DNA of 64,000 nucleotides, from the NCBI RefSeq assembly GCF_000499785.1, contig NZ_HG726023.1, positions 511,926-575,925 on the forward strand, given 5' to 3'. Shown in pieces: positions 17,579 to 27,107 of the stretch; position 1 is the first letter of the stretch; each line of letters starts with the position of its first letter. Source of the stretch: Bacteroides neonati (GTDB lineage Bacteria; Bacteroidota; Bacteroidia; Bacteroidales; Bacteroidaceae). The position numbers and the translations under genes were made by a program. The notes beneath the pieces were generated by a model that had not been told where the DNA came from, made no database searches, and worked only from the letters and a program-made list of their open reading frames with translations.

Positions 17579-18427
17579 ATGGAAGTAATACATACCATCA
17601 AAGATCTACAGGCTGAGCTTTCGGCATTGAAGATCTTGGGTAAGAAAGTGGGGCTGGTACCTACCATGGGCGCATTGCACACAGGACATGCATCGCTTGT
17701 GAAACGTAGCGTTAGTGAGAATGAAGTAACGGTTGTAAGTGTTTTTGTGAACCCTACTCAGTTTAATGATAAAAATGATCTGGAGAAATATCCCCGTACC
17801 TTAAAAGCCGATTGTCAGTTGCTGGAATCGTGTGGTGCCAACTTTGTTTTTGCACCCTCGGTCGAAGAAATGTATCCGCAGCCAGATACCCGTGAGTTTA
17901 CTTATGCTCCTTTGGATACAGTCATGGAAGGAGCTTTCCGTCCCGGCCATTTTAACGGAGTTTGTCAAATTGTTAGTAAATTGTTCGATGCCGTACGTCC
18001 CGATCGGGCTTACTTTGGCGAGAAAGATTTTCAACAATTGGCAATTATTCGTGAGATGGTTCGGCAGATGCAATTAAAGATTGAAATCGTCGGTTGTCCG
18101 ATTATCCGTGAAGTAGACGGATTGGCTATGAGTAGTCGCAATGCCCGTCTGTCCAAAGAAGAACGTGAAAATGCATTAAATATATCTCGAACTTTATTTA
18201 AAAGTCGTACCTTTGCTGCCACTCACGCGGTGAGTGAAACACAGAAAATGGTAGAAGATGCTATTGATGCTGCACCGGGATTGCGCCTTGAGTATTTCGA
18301 AATCGTAGACGGAAATACCTTGCAGAAGATTGGTAGCTGGGATGAAACATCGTATGTGGTAGGCTGTATAACAGTATTCTGTGGCGATGTTCGACTGATT
18401 GATAATATAAAATACAAAGAGATTTAA
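17579..18427 (+). CDS. panC: Pantothenate synthetase
   Basis: A 282-residue cytoplasmic enzyme that joins pantoate and beta-alanine with ATP to make pantothenate, the coenzyme A precursor. It shows the full PanC pattern: [15 protein letters not shown] with the HxGH nucleotide-binding motif, [53 protein letters not shown] and MSSRNARLS (the KMSKS-like loop). Length is normal. It is followed after 21 nt by panD, which makes the beta-alanine, so the two genes form a vitamin B5 operon. Confidence 0.97.
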   Translation: MEVIHTIKDLQAELSALKILGKKVGLVPTMGALHTGHASLVKRSVSENEVTVVSVFVNPTQFNDKNDLEKYPRTLKADCQLLESCGANFVFAPSVEEMYPQPDTREFTYAPLDTVMEGAFRPGHFNGVCQIVSKLFDAVRPDRAYFGEKDFQQLAIIREMVRQMQLKIEIVGCPIIREVDGLAMSSRNARLSKEERENALNISRTLFKSRTFAATHAVSETQKMVEDAIDAAPGLRLEYFEIVDGNTLQKIGSWDETSYVVGCITVFCGDVRLIDNIKYKEI

Positions 18428-18448
18428 ACTAAAAAAAGACCAATCCTT

Positions 18449-18802
18449 ATGATGATTGAAGTGTTGAAGTCAAAAATCCATTGTGCTCGTGTGACAGAGG
18501 CTAATCTCAACTACATGGGTAGTATTACGATTGATGAGGACTTGCTAGATGCTGCAAATATGATTGCAGGTGAAAAAGTATACATTGTCGATAATAATAA
18601 CGGTGAACGTTTTGAGACGTACATAATTAAAGGAGAGCGCGGTTCCGGTAAAATATGTCTTAACGGTGCTGCCGCCCGTAAGGTTCAACCGGATGATATC
18701 GTTATCATTATGTCTTATGCGTTATTGGATTTTGAAGAAGCTAAACTATTTAAACCTTCGGTGATATTTCCCGACCCGGCTACAAATAGTGTGGTGAAGT
18801 AG
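18449..18802 (+). CDS. panD: Aspartate 1-decarboxylase precursor
   Basis: A 117-residue pyruvoyl enzyme that turns aspartate into beta-alanine for PanC. The self-cleavage site is Gly24-Ser25 in NYMGSITID; cleavage makes the small beta chain and the pyruvoyl-bearing alpha chain. KIHCARVT upstream and [21 protein letters not shown] downstream (active-site and tetramer contacts) are conserved. It is the second gene of the panCD operon, ended by the symmetrical terminator at 18825. Confidence 0.97.
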   Translation: MMIEVLKSKIHCARVTEANLNYMGSITIDEDLLDAANMIAGEKVYIVDNNNGERFETYIIKGERGSGKICLNGAAARKVQPDDIVIIMSYALLDFEEAKLFKPSVIFPDPATNSVVK

Positions 18803-18824
18803 AAAGAATGAATGTTTATAGAAT

Positions 18825-18869
18825 AAAAAAAGAATCCCGTTTACAAATCGTAAACGGGATTCTTTTTTT
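18825..18869. terminator. Bidirectional terminator between panD and the NfnA/NfnB fusion
   Basis: A perfect stem of about 20 bp: a run of A and GAATCCCGTTTAC, loop AAATC, then GTAAACGGGATTC and a run of T. It has A and T tracts on both sides and serves the convergent panCD and fusion genes. Confidence 0.92.
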
Positions 18870-18887
18870 ATCTAACCAGCTGTATTC

Positions 18888-21176
18888 TTAGCCTTTTAAC
18901 TGCTCATTCATTGCAGCAGCAGCTTTACGTCCATCTCCCATAGCGAGAATAACAGTAGCACCTCCACGAACAATATCTCCACCTGCATAAATAGTAGGTA
19001 TCGATGATTGCATCTGTTCGTTGACCGTGATGGTTCCTCTGCGACTAACTTCAAGCCCTTTTATTGAGCTGGGAACGATCGGGTTTGGAGACACACCTAC
19101 ACTGACAATTGCCAAATCAATATCAATTGTTTCGGTAGCGCCCGGAATGGCAATCGGACTGCGACGACCCGAAGCATCGGGTTCGCCAAGCTCCATCTTT
19201 TGCAATACAACTTGCTTAACGCGTCCTTGCTCATCTGCCAGATATTCGATCGGGTTGTGCAGTGTCAAGAATTCGATTCCTTCTTCTTTGGCATGTTTTA
19301 CTTCTTCCAAACGAGCAGGCATTTCTTCTTCCGAACGACGATAGATAATCATGGCGCGTTCGGCACCAAGGCGTCTTGCCGTACGTACGGAGTCCATGGC
19401 TGTATTGCCGCCACCAATCACAGCTACATTCTTACCGAAAGAGACCGGGGTATCTGAATCGGGGCTGGCAGCATCCATCAGGTTCACACGAGTGAGGTAT
19501 TCGTTGGATGACATGATGTTGATCGAGTTCTCTCCCGGAATATTCATGAAGTTAGGAAGACCCGCTCCCGAAGCTACAAATACTCCTTTGAATCCCTCTG
19601 CTTCCAGATCCTCCACACCGATTGTTTTTCCTACAATACAGTCTTTGATGAACTTAACACCCATCTGCGCCAGATTTCCTATCTCAACATCTACAATTTT
19701 GTTGGGTAGGCGGAACTCGGGAATTCCGTATTTCAATACACCACCAATCTCGTGCAATGCTTCAAATACTGTTACGTCATATCCGTACTTTGCCATGTCG
19801 CCGGCAAATGATAGTCCGGCAGGACCAGAGCCGATAACAGCTACTTTGATTCCATTCTTTTCGGCAATGGTCGGTACGGAAATCTGTCCGCTTTCGCGTT
19901 CGTAATCAGCAGTAAAGCGTTCCAAGTGACCAATAGCAACAGCCTCTTTATTCATTTTTAAATGAATACATTTGGCTTCGCACTGCTTTTCCTGCGGACA
20001 TACACGGCCGCATACAGCCGGCAGGGCACTTGTTTCTTTTAAGGTTTTAGCAGCTTCCAAGAACTCGCCACGCTCGATGTTCTTGATGAAACGAGGAATA
20101 TCGATACCTACCGGACAGCCTTCCATGCAACCGGGATTGGCGCAATCCAGACAGCGTTTGGCTTCGGTCATGGCTTGTTCCTTCGTCAGTCCCTGATTCA
20201 CTTCTTCTTTACGGCTGTGCGAACGGTATTCCGCATCTAGCTCGTTCATGTGGCAGCGTTCGATATTTGAGCGCTCTTTAGCCTTTATCGATTTACGTAA
20301 TTCTTCGCGCCAAGGTGCGTTACGACTGTTCTCGTCGTTTTCTTTGACAGCTTCGCAATGCTCCTCGAGTTTGGTCATCTCTTCGCGTTCGATGCTTTTG
20401 AAAGCACCCATACGCTTCAACATTTCGTCGAAATCTACCTGATGTCCATCGAACTCCGGACCATCTACACAAACAAATTTAGTTTTTCCACCGATGGTTA
20501 TACGACAAGCTCCGCACATACCCGTACCATCTACCATAATGGTATTCAATGAAACGTCGGTTGGAATTTCATATTTTTTTGTCAGTAAGCAAACGAACTT
20601 CATCATGATGGCCGGACCGATGGCAAAGCATTTGTCTACTTTTTCGCGTTTAAGAACCTCTTCTACACCTTCCGTAACCAATCCTTTTTGTCCGTACGAA
20701 CCATCATCTGTCATAATGATTACATCGTCCGAGCTTTCACGAATTTCCTTTTCAAGAATGATTAAATCTTTGCTGCGGCCTGCCAAAACGGAGATTACCC
20801 GGTTGCCGGCTGCTTTCAAAGCTTGTACAATGGGGAGCATCGGTGCAGTACCTACGCCACCGGCTGCACAAATTACGGTACCGAAGTTTTCAATGTGAGT
20901 AGCTTGTCCCAAAGGGCCTACTACGTCAGTGATATAGTCTCCTACCTTCAATTCGCACAGGCGTGTCGATGATAATCCCACCTCCTGTACAACGAGGGTA
21001 ATTGTTCCTTTTTTAACGTCGGCACCGGCAATAGTCAGCGGCATACGTTCTCCTTTATCGCCCACACGGACGATTACAAAATGACCTGCTTTACGTGATT
21101 TCGCAATCAACGGGGCCTCAATCTCCAGTTTAAATACTTTCTCTGAGAAATGTTCCTTGCTAATGATTTTGTTCAT
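18888..21176 (-). CDS. Fused NfnA/NfnB-type oxidoreductase (FNR-like subunit plus glutamate-synthase-small-subunit-like)
   Basis: A 762-residue two-part flavoprotein. Residues 1-285 are a ferredoxin-NADP-reductase-like module: MPLTIAG (FAD), GVGTAPMLPIVQAL (NAD(P)), and DGTGMCGACRITIGGKTKFVC for a 2Fe-2S cluster. Residues 320-762 are a GltD/NfnB-like module with CLDCANPGCMEGCPVGIDI for 4Fe-4S clusters, VIGSGPAGLSFAGDMA (FAD) and VIGGGNTAMDSVRTA (NADPH). Separate NfnA and NfnB run electron-bifurcating transhydrogenation between NADH, NADPH and ferredoxin in anaerobes; here the two are one chain, as is common in Bacteroides. It is often annotated as glutamate synthase, but no large subunit lies nearby. 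A -7 box TATCTTTG is at 21232-21239. Confidence 0.9.
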   Translation of the reverse strand: MNKIISKEHFSEKVFKLEIEAPLIAKSRKAGHFVIVRVGDKGERMPLTIAGADVKKGTITLVVQEVGLSSTRLCELKVGDYITDVVGPLGQATHIENFGTVICAAGGVGTAPMLPIVQALKAAGNRVISVLAGRSKDLIILEKEIRESSDDVIIMTDDGSYGQKGLVTEGVEEVLKREKVDKCFAIGPAIMMKFVCLLTKKYEIPTDVSLNTIMVDGTGMCGACRITIGGKTKFVCVDGPEFDGHQVDFDEMLKRMGAFKSIEREEMTKLEEHCEAVKENDENSRNAPWREELRKSIKAKERSNIERCHMNELDAEYRSHSRKEEVNQGLTKEQAMTEAKRCLDCANPGCMEGCPVGIDIPRFIKNIERGEFLEAAKTLKETSALPAVCGRVCPQEKQCEAKCIHLKMNKEAVAIGHLERFTADYERESGQISVPTIAEKNGIKVAVIGSGPAGLSFAGDMAKYGYDVTVFEALHEIGGVLKYGIPEFRLPNKIVDVEIGNLAQMGVKFIKDCIVGKTIGVEDLEAEGFKGVFVASGAGLPNFMNIPGENSINIMSSNEYLTRVNLMDAASPDSDTPVSFGKNVAVIGGGNTAMDSVRTARRLGAERAMIIYRRSEEEMPARLEEVKHAKEEGIEFLTLHNPIEYLADEQGRVKQVVLQKMELGEPDASGRRSPIAIPGATETIDIDLAIVSVGVSPNPIVPSSIKGLEVSRRGTITVNEQMQSSIPTIYAGGDIVRGGATVILAMGDGRKAAAAMNEQLKG

Positions 21177-21316
21177 TATATAATTAATTTGTTAGATAGA
21201 TTACGCAACTACTATCAGAATGATATTTTCACAAAGATATGGCTATTTTGGGAAATATAAAAGAAAAGTAATAAATCTCCCGAAAAAGTATTTAAATGAT
21301 GATCAATTACTGTTAT

Positions 21317-21888
21317 TTAGTTCTGATTTTGTATCCGGCTATTCCGTGAGTAAACAATAAACAAGAAGCAAGGCAAATAAATCCAGTAAGCATTTTGTGC
21401 TCCGGCCATCTCTTTGAATAAGCCAAACAGGGTAGGCATTACTGCGCCACCTACCATAGCCATGATAAGAAGCGATGATCCTGCTTTGGTCAATTGACTT
21501 AAATCGGCCATTACCAAAGACCATAGAGCAGGTCACATCAGGGAATAGCCCAATGCCAATAATGCCAGGCAATAAATAGAAAGATCGGCTGGTGTAAGAA
21601 CAACCGGCAACGAGCCAACAATGGCAACGGTCGAACCAATTTTCAATGCTGTAGCTTGGCTAATGTATTTAGGACTAAAGATGATACTTTATCGTTGAAG
21701 TCTTCACCGGCAGCTTTTACTTCGGGTAGCGGAGATATCAGCGAGATAAGTCCAAGTACAATAAAGATAGCGATAATTACGTAGAAAGGTAGAAACAAAT
21801 ATAAGAAACGAGTTAATACCCAATGTGAAGCCGATTGCAAAGAACATGATACCGATAAATGCTAAAGGTAAAGCAACGCTTTTTTGTC
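21317..21888 (-). pseudogene. Decayed FucP/GluP-like sugar permease (MFS)
   Basis: Pieces of one major-facilitator sugar transporter lie in order but in different frames. The start reads MTKK, then after a one-base shift ALPLAFIGIMFFAIGFTLGIN, the first helix. The text then jumps to FLPFYVIIAIFIVLGLISL plus SPLPEVKAAGED, so most of the first half is deleted. A further shift leads to ALGYSLM-stop-PALWSLVMADLSQLTKAG, where TGA probably replaces a Trp codon, then SSLLIMAMVGGAVMPTLFG. A last shift gives the normal tail GIAGYKIRTK. It was probably a glucose/galactose or fucose-type proton symporter. At least three frameshifts, one stop and a large internal deletion make it dead. Confidence 0.88.
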
Positions 21889-21972
21889 ATGGTATTATTT
21901 TTCTGATATCTATAAAAATACCTCTTGCAGTAGATGGGCTTCATCTTTGCAAGAGGCTGTATTTCGAAATGA

Positions 21973-23247
21973 TTAATCGATGATATCGAAACCGCAGTAA
22001 GGTACCAATGCTTTTGGAATTCGAATACCTTCGGGTGTCTGGTTATTTTCAAGCAATGCGGCCACAATACGTGGCAAGGCCAAAGCGGAGCCATTTAATG
22101 TGTGGCAAAGTTCTGTTTTCTTATCTGCATTGCGATAACGACATTTCAGGCGATTGGCTTGATACGTATCAAAGTTCGATACGGAACTAACCTCCAACCA
22201 GCGTTTCTGTGCTTCCGAATATACTTCAAAGTCAAAACAAAGTGCTGCTGTAAAGCTCATATCGCCACCACATAAGCGGAGAATACGATAGGGGAGTTCC
22301 AGCTTCTGCAACAGACCCTCTACATGGTTCAACATTTCTTGATGCGACTCACGAGAGTGTTCGGGTTTGTCAATGCGAACTAGCTCTACTTTGGCAAATT
22401 CGTGTAAGCGATTGAGCCCTCGTACATCTTTACCATAAGAACCTGCTTCGCGACGGAAGCACTGTGTGTAGGCACAGTTCTTAATTGGCAATTGTTTTTC
22501 GTCGAGTATAACATCCCGGTAAATGTTGGTCACAGGAACTTCTGCCGTCGGTATTAAATAGAGATCATCTACTTCACAATGATACATCTGTCCTTCTTTG
22601 TCGGGAAGTTGACCGGTTCCGTATCCTGATGCCGTATTGACCACTGTCGGAGGCATGATTTCGAGATAACCCGATTTGCGTGCTTCGTCCAAGAAGAAAT
22701 TGATAAGTGCACGCTGAAGCTGAGCGCCTTTACCTTTGTATACCGGAAAACCGGCACCGGCGATCTTAACGCCCAAATCAAAATCGACCAGATCGTATTT
22801 TTGTGTGAGCTCCCAGTGAGGAAGAGCATCTGTAGGCAATTCGGTTTCCATTCCGCCCATCTTTGCAACAATATTGTCTTCTGCACAGACTCCTTCGGGC
22901 ACCTCTTCGTATGGTATGTTGGGGATTGTGTAAAGCAGATTCAGCAATTCGGTAGAAGCATTGCTCATCGCTTCATCGAATACTTTGTTGGCTTCTTTGA
23001 GTTCGGCAACACGAGCCCGGGCAGTTTCGGCTTCCTCTTTCTTGCCTTCTTTCATTAGTTGTCCGATGGTTTTCGAAAGCGAGTTTACCTCTGCCAGGTT
23101 CTTGTCTAATTCATTTTGTGCATTACGTCTTTTGTCGTTGACTTCGATTACTTGTGCAATCGTTTCGGGCGCACCTTTGAAGCGCTTCTTTTCCAGACCG
23201 CGGAGCACCGCGTCTGTGTTTTCTGTAATCTGTTTAATGGTAAGCAT
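21973..23247 (-). CDS. serS: Seryl-tRNA synthetase
   Basis: A 424-residue class II synthetase that charges tRNA-Ser. The N-terminal coiled-coil arm (KRRNAQNELDKNLAEVNSL, about 35-105) grips the long variable arm of the tRNA. Catalytic motifs follow: FRREAGSYGKDVRGLNRLHE (motif 2) and NGSALALPRIVAALLE (motif 3). The ATG at 23247 is preferred over the ATG at 23295 because a -7 box TATCTTTG lies at 23285-23292, inside the longer version. Length is normal. Confidence 0.97.
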   Translation of the reverse strand: MLTIKQITENTDAVLRGLEKKRFKGAPETIAQVIEVNDKRRNAQNELDKNLAEVNSLSKTIGQLMKEGKKEEAETARARVAELKEANKVFDEAMSNASTELLNLLYTIPNIPYEEVPEGVCAEDNIVAKMGGMETELPTDALPHWELTQKYDLVDFDLGVKIAGAGFPVYKGKGAQLQRALINFFLDEARKSGYLEIMPPTVVNTASGYGTGQLPDKEGQMYHCEVDDLYLIPTAEVPVTNIYRDVILDEKQLPIKNCAYTQCFRREAGSYGKDVRGLNRLHEFAKVELVRIDKPEHSRESHQEMLNHVEGLLQKLELPYRILRLCGGDMSFTAALCFDFEVYSEAQKRWLEVSSVSNFDTYQANRLKCRYRNADKKTELCHTLNGSALALPRIVAALLENNQTPEGIRIPKALVPYCGFDIID

Positions 23248-23326
23248 ATCTATGACTTTTAATGAACTTATCAGTTTAAGAGCACAAAGATACAAATAAA
23301 AATGATTGAAGGTAAAATAAGGCTTA

Positions 23327-24040
23327 TTATAAATAATAGGATAAGCCTATTTGCAAAGAAGGTAGAAATAAATTTATTCTGCTCCTTGATTGCAGTGTAT
23401 TATTTAACGAAGAATACTTATTTCTTGGCTTTATGGGAGCATATATAGCACCTGCTTCTATTTTTGCTCCCCAGTACTTGGCAAAAGCATATTCGTATCC
23501 GATATTGAGGTTGATACAAATTCCAGAGTATTCGGCTTTATATGCGTCACTTAGTTTAAACTGAGTATCGCTTATGTATCGCAAATAGCCAATACCAAAG
23601 TCAATTAATCCAAAGCAGTTAGCAAATGCTGTCTCTCTCTTTATGAAAGAAATTTGGGGGGCAACATAGGTTATTCTTGTGTTTTCTTTTGCTTGAATAA
23701 GCTGATTAGATAAATAGTGATTTTTATGGTGTGTGAAGTCGTAAAAGTAAACTCCATATCCAATGACTTTTTTCTGAGAATAGCTCATGAGCCTGAAAGA
23801 GTAAGAAAGTCCGCTAGTACTTTTGTTATCGGCATCTTCCCAGATAGACTCCCCTTTATTAGAGGCACTTGGGCTGAATCCGATACCGGCGTGAAGGATG
23901 AGTATTTGCTTCTTTGCTGTACTATCTTCAGAAAAAGGAAGTGGTTGTGCCAGAATGTAGCAGCTGTAAGTAAGTAAGCCCAAGAACGAGATTACTTGCT
24001 TACAGTGACTGATGTATTCTGTTATTCTACAGTTGTCCAT
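23327..24040 (-). CDS. Predicted small outer-membrane beta-barrel protein
   Basis: A 237-residue protein with a hydrophobic N-terminal segment (VISFLGLLTYSCYILAQ) that could be a signal peptide, followed by alternating strands such as ILILHAGIGFSPSASN, YGVYFYDFTHH, CFGLIDFGIGYLRY and CINLNIGYEYAF, ending in LQIGLSYYL. The end with a Tyr-x-Leu strand is typical of outer-membrane barrels. The start overlaps the end of the decayed lipoprotein gene upstream, so the two were probably one operon. No specific family is recognised, and the first 15 residues before the signal segment may not be translated. Confidence 0.65.
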   Translation of the reverse strand: MDNCRITEYISHCKQVISFLGLLTYSCYILAQPLPFSEDSTAKKQILILHAGIGFSPSASNKGESIWEDADNKSTSGLSYSFRLMSYSQKKVIGYGVYFYDFTHHKNHYLSNQLIQAKENTRITYVAPQISFIKRETAFANCFGLIDFGIGYLRYISDTQFKLSDAYKAEYSGICINLNIGYEYAFAKYWGAKIEAGAIYAPIKPRNKYSSLNNTLQSRSRINLFLPSLQIGLSYYL

Positions 24041-24508
24041 AGAGAGTAGCTGTTTTCTGCAATTGATAATATCGATTTTAAGTAATCCGCTTTTTCTGAA
24101 CTGATTGATAAATCGTCAATTTGTTTGTTTATCTGTATGCTAAAAGATCTTACTTTTTCTTTATCGTCTATATTCCCAATGTATGGTATCGACTCTTTTA
24201 ATGGCTGTTGCAACTGAGGATACTGCGGCGGATACAAGTGTAAGCCTTTAATCTAAATTAGATCTTCTTCCCCATGAGTATCCACAGGCATCTGAATATA
24301 GGACAGATAATAATCGCTTGAAAAATCGAGGTCTTCTTGTTTGAGGCTGGTAGTGTTCTTTGTTGAGCCTTTTTGTTTGCAATGTTAATGTTTGGGTTTT
24401 AGCATTGTCATTACAATGGATTTCATTAGTGATAACAGGGGGTTCATCTCGAGTAATACATGCACTCAATAAGACTACACATATCAAAATTGATAATAAG
24501 GTTTTCAT
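24022..24508 (-). pseudogene. Decayed small lipoprotein gene (frameshift plus stop)
   Basis: It starts with a good lipoprotein signal, MKTLLSILICVVLLSAC, and reads to about NKEHYQPQ. After that the original frame appears lost: the alternative frame gives LKQEDLDFSSDYYLSYIQ then MPVDTHGEEDLI, then TAG, then IKGLHLYPPQYPQLQQPLKE and on to SLWTTVE. The sequence after the shift looks like real protein, whereas the annotated frame becomes Arg-rich (RRPRFFKRLL). One frameshift and one stop (perhaps from CAG) fit a gene of about 160 codons in decay. Alternatively the TAG is a true end and only the frameshift is damage. Confidence 0.6.
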
Positions 24509-24604
24509 ATAGAGATTTATATTTGGGCTATATGCAAATATATATTAAATAATGTTTTATTGGATGCTGCTTATTTTATTTTAGCTTTATTTAACCCCGT
24601 TTGG

Positions 24605-24655
24605 CAAAAAAAGAAAGGAGATGTAATCACACGTGATTACATCTCCTTCTTTTTT
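24605..24655 (-). terminator. Terminator of the rplU-rpmA operon
   Basis: A 14-bp stem, GGAGATGTAATCAC with GTGATTACATCTCC and a 2-nt loop, flanked by A-rich and T-rich tracts. It lies just past the rpmA stop and works on the minus strand with a run of T after the stem. Confidence 0.88.
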
Positions 24656-24671
24656 GTATTTGTTTAGAAAC

Positions 24672-24941
24672 TTATGCTTCTGTGCTTTCGAGTGGAATAA
24701 TAGAGCAAGAGCGTTTGTCGCCTTTACCTACTTTGAAGCTTACTGTTCCGTCTACTAATGCGAAAAGAGTATGGTCTTTACCCATTCCCATGTTTTCACC
24801 TGGGTGGAATTCTGTACCTCTCTGGCGGATGATGATGTTGCCTGCTTTGCAAACTTCGCCACCAAATATCTTTACGCCTAATCTTTTGCTATGAGATTCA
24901 CGGCCGTTCTTAGAACTACCAACTCCTTTTTTATGTGCCAT
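24672..24941 (-). CDS. rpmA: 50S ribosomal protein L27
   Basis: An 89-residue protein whose flexible N-terminus reaches the peptidyl-transferase centre. [20 protein letters not shown], then [22 protein letters not shown] and [14 protein letters not shown], is the canonical L27 sequence. It starts directly with MAHKK and has no cleavable N-terminal extension of the kind seen in Firmicutes. It follows rplU after 21 nt. Confidence 0.98.
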   Translation of the reverse strand: MAHKKGVGSSKNGRESHSKRLGVKIFGGEVCKAGNIIIRQRGTEFHPGENMGMGKDHTLFALVDGTVSFKVGKGDKRSCSIIPLESTEA

Positions 24942-24962
24942 TTCTTTTTACTTTTTAATTGA

Positions 24963-25280
24963 TTAAGCTACTACTTCTGTGATTGTTACTTCTGTAAATT
25001 GCTGACGGTGACCGTTGCGTTTTCTGTAACCTTTTCTTCTTTTCTTGTGGAAAACGATTACTTTGTCACCTTTTACAAGGTTAGAAACGATTTGGCAAAC
25101 GACTTTAGCACCTTCTACTGTAGGAGCACCTACGGTGATTGTTCCGTCTTTGTCTACTAAAAGAACTTTGTCGAATTCTACTGTTGCACCATTCTCAGCA
25201 TCTTGGATGTGGTGAACAAACATTTTCTTTCCGGCTTCAGCTTTGAACTGTTGGCCATTGATTTCTACAATTGCGTACAT
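24963..25280 (-). CDS. rplU: 50S ribosomal protein L21
   Basis: A 105-residue protein binding 23S r[23 protein letters not shown] at the start, and [20 protein letters not shown] near the end, are the family signature. It is first in the rplU-rpmA operon with a leader of about 85-90 nt behind a strong promoter (25374-25405). Confidence 0.98.
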   Translation of the reverse strand: MYAIVEINGQQFKAEAGKKMFVHHIQDAENGATVEFDKVLLVDKDGTITVGAPTVEGAKVVCQIVSNLVKGDKVIVFHKKRRKGYRKRNGHRQQFTEVTITEVVA

Positions 25281-25373
25281 TTGTTATGTATAGTAATGTA
25301 AGTTAGCTCCGTCGGGTGGTCTTTAATCACTTAGAGAACACTTGGTTGAACCCGGTGCGGAATAATCAGGGCA

Positions 25374-25405
25374 CAAAAGTAGTGCATTTATTCGTTAAGA
25401 GCAAA
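25374..25405 (-). promoter_or_regulatory. Promoter of rplU-rpmA
   Basis: On the minus strand, TTTG (25405-25402), a 20-nt spacer and TACTTTTG (25381-25374) fit the Bacteroidetes sigma consensus (TTTG, 19-21 nt, TAnnTTTG). The transcript would start near 25367 and carry a leader of about 85 nt before the ATG at 25280. The leader contains GGGT and ACCC blocks that can pair, so it may hold a ribosomal-protein autoregulatory structure. Confidence 0.75.
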
Positions 25406-25498
25406 TATTTCTTTCTTTTTTTCAGAAAAGAATGCTCTCTTACAAGGAAATACGTATGACGCAAATAGTTCCAGATGTAGAGGTAAGTTGCACCATCG

Positions 25499-26137
25499 CT
25501 ATTTTAATACTCCTGTAAGATTATCGACAATTTTCTTGTGAGGATACGCTTTCAGCTCTTTATCGGTTGTAATTCCGTTGGTCACTCCGACAAAATCAAT
25601 ATTTGCTGCGGCGGCAGTTTCCGCATCGACAGTGCTATCGCCTATATAGAGTGTCTTTGACGGAGTGGCCTGCAATTGCTCTATGGCTAGCAACAGTCCT
25701 TCGGGATGTGGCTTGTGGCGACTTACATCTTCTCCGCCTATAATCAAGTCGAACCACTCCTCTGCCTGACTCTCTTTGAGGTAGCTCACAATCATGTGGC
25801 GATACTTCGTTGAAATAATCCCGATACGTACTCCTTGCTTTTTAAGCTCGGTGAGTGTTGTTATGGTCTCGGGAAAAAAGAACGTATTTTTGTTCATGTA
25901 TTTGGCCGATTCGATCGAGTACTCTTTTCGCCAGGCAGCCAGTGTTTCGGGGTCTTTGACACCTGTTAGGATAGAAAAAGAGTCTTCGAGTGTTTTGCCA
26001 ATAGTCCGTTTAATCGCCTCGTCTGATACATCGGTATATTGATGCCGATCGAGTACGATCCGGAAGCAAGTAACGATACCTTTCGAAGAGTCTGCCAATG
26101 TATAGTCGAAGTCAAATAAATATGTCGTGTACTTCAT
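25499..26137 (-). CDS. HAD-superfamily phosphatase (phosphoglycolate-phosphatase-like)
   Basis: A 212-residue cytoplasmic hydrolase. LFDFDYTLADSS carries the nucleophile and acid aspartates of HAD motif I, GIISTK is motif II (Thr variant), RHKPHPEG gives the motif III lysine, and LYIGDSTVDAETAAAANI is motif IV. A helical cap of type C1 lies at about 15-85. It resembles Gph and PpaX phosphatases for phosphoglycolate or pyrophosphate, but the substrate cannot be read from sequence. It is the last gene in the long leftward run from miaA. Confidence 0.88.
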   Translation of the reverse strand: MKYTTYLFDFDYTLADSSKGIVTCFRIVLDRHQYTDVSDEAIKRTIGKTLEDSFSILTGVKDPETLAAWRKEYSIESAKYMNKNTFFFPETITTLTELKKQGVRIGIISTKYRHMIVSYLKESQAEEWFDLIIGGEDVSRHKPHPEGLLLAIEQLQATPSKTLYIGDSTVDAETAAAANIDFVGVTNGITTDKELKAYPHKKIVDNLTGVLK

Positions 26138-26178
26138 TCTTGATCTGTTTTAGCTGTAAAAATAACCCTGAATCAGGG

Positions 26179-27063
26179 CTATTTTACAGCTTCTATTTTA
26201 TATCCTTGTTGTTCGAGTAAATTGAGTAATCCTTCTTTCCCCGGTAGGTGTAGTGCTCCTACTGCAATAAAGGTCGGAGCCTCTTTCATGATGGTTGGTA
26301 GCTTTTTTGCCCAATCTTTATTCCGATGATTAATCATCGCTTCTTTCTCACCGGGTAGCGGATCGCATTCATCTCCTTGCAGTTCTTCCGAAAGTTTATA
26401 CATGGCATCCAAATCTTGTGCATTATAATAAGCTGTCAGCCTCTTCATCTGATCAATATTTTTGTCGATGTTGTTTAACATGCATAACAACGACTGAGCT
26501 TGCCGGGTGAGTGAACTTCCATTGTATAGCAAGTTGAACTGAAACTCGGGAGTCTCCAGGGCTCCTACTTTTTTCCCATTACCGGTTGCCAACGTTTGGA
26601 AATATGTATCGAGTTGTTCTTGCGGATTAAAGCCGCCTACGTGTTTCATGTATAGAATCACTATCAGGTTATTGGATAGGAAAGCGGGTTTAACTTTGGG
26701 CATCATGGCAATATCGAACATTAAATTCTCTTTGCTGTATTTGTTGATCATGTCATACTCTTCGGGCGTAAAGAGCGATTTGAATGTAGTGTCGCTTGCA
26801 ATAATCATCGCTTTTTGCATGAGCTGCATGATAGCCGGTTTTTGTACTTCAGACATGAGTAATTCGCCATACACTTGTTTCGTATCGTTCAATGCCTGCT
26901 TCATGCCGGCAATGCTGTCTTTAATGCTTAACGGCGATAGGTGATGAGTGCCCATAATATACGAGGGCTGCGTTAAGCCATTGCCCGATACTTTCCACAA
27001 AAGCTGTGCTTGCACAGATAGTGTTGCACAGATCAATAATAATAGTCCGAGAATCTTTTTCAT
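26179..27063 (-). CDS. TraB/GumN-family protein, exported
   Basis: A 294-residue protein with a signal peptide (LLLLICATLSVQAQ). The TraB/GumN pattern is clear: an N-terminal LLWKVSGNGLTQPSYIMGTHH with the GxHH-type motif, and a C-terminal FIAVGALHLPGKEGLLNLLEQ with GALHLPG. These conserved His and Gly residues suggest a metal-dependent hydrolase related to the Tiki/EreA fold. It acts in the periplasm or on the outer membrane. It lies 44 nt downstream of the ABC ATPase gene; the substrate is unknown. Confidence 0.88.
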   Translation of the reverse strand: MKKILGLLLLICATLSVQAQLLWKVSGNGLTQPSYIMGTHHLSPLSIKDSIAGMKQALNDTKQVYGELLMSEVQKPAIMQLMQKAMIIASDTTFKSLFTPEEYDMINKYSKENLMFDIAMMPKVKPAFLSNNLIVILYMKHVGGFNPQEQLDTYFQTLATGNGKKVGALETPEFQFNLLYNGSSLTRQAQSLLCMLNNIDKNIDQMKRLTAYYNAQDLDAMYKLSEELQGDECDPLPGEKEAMINHRNKDWAKKLPTIMKEAPTFIAVGALHLPGKEGLLNLLEQQGYKIEAVK

Positions 27064-27107
27064 CCTGATTGGGTGTTTTTAATGAGATGATTTTTCGTGT
27101 ATATAGC

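Noticed and set aside
18888..21176. Reading the gene as the small subunit of glutamate synthase
   Set aside because: The N-terminal FNR-like and 2Fe-2S module and the lack of a large-subunit gene fit the NfnA/NfnB-type fusion better.
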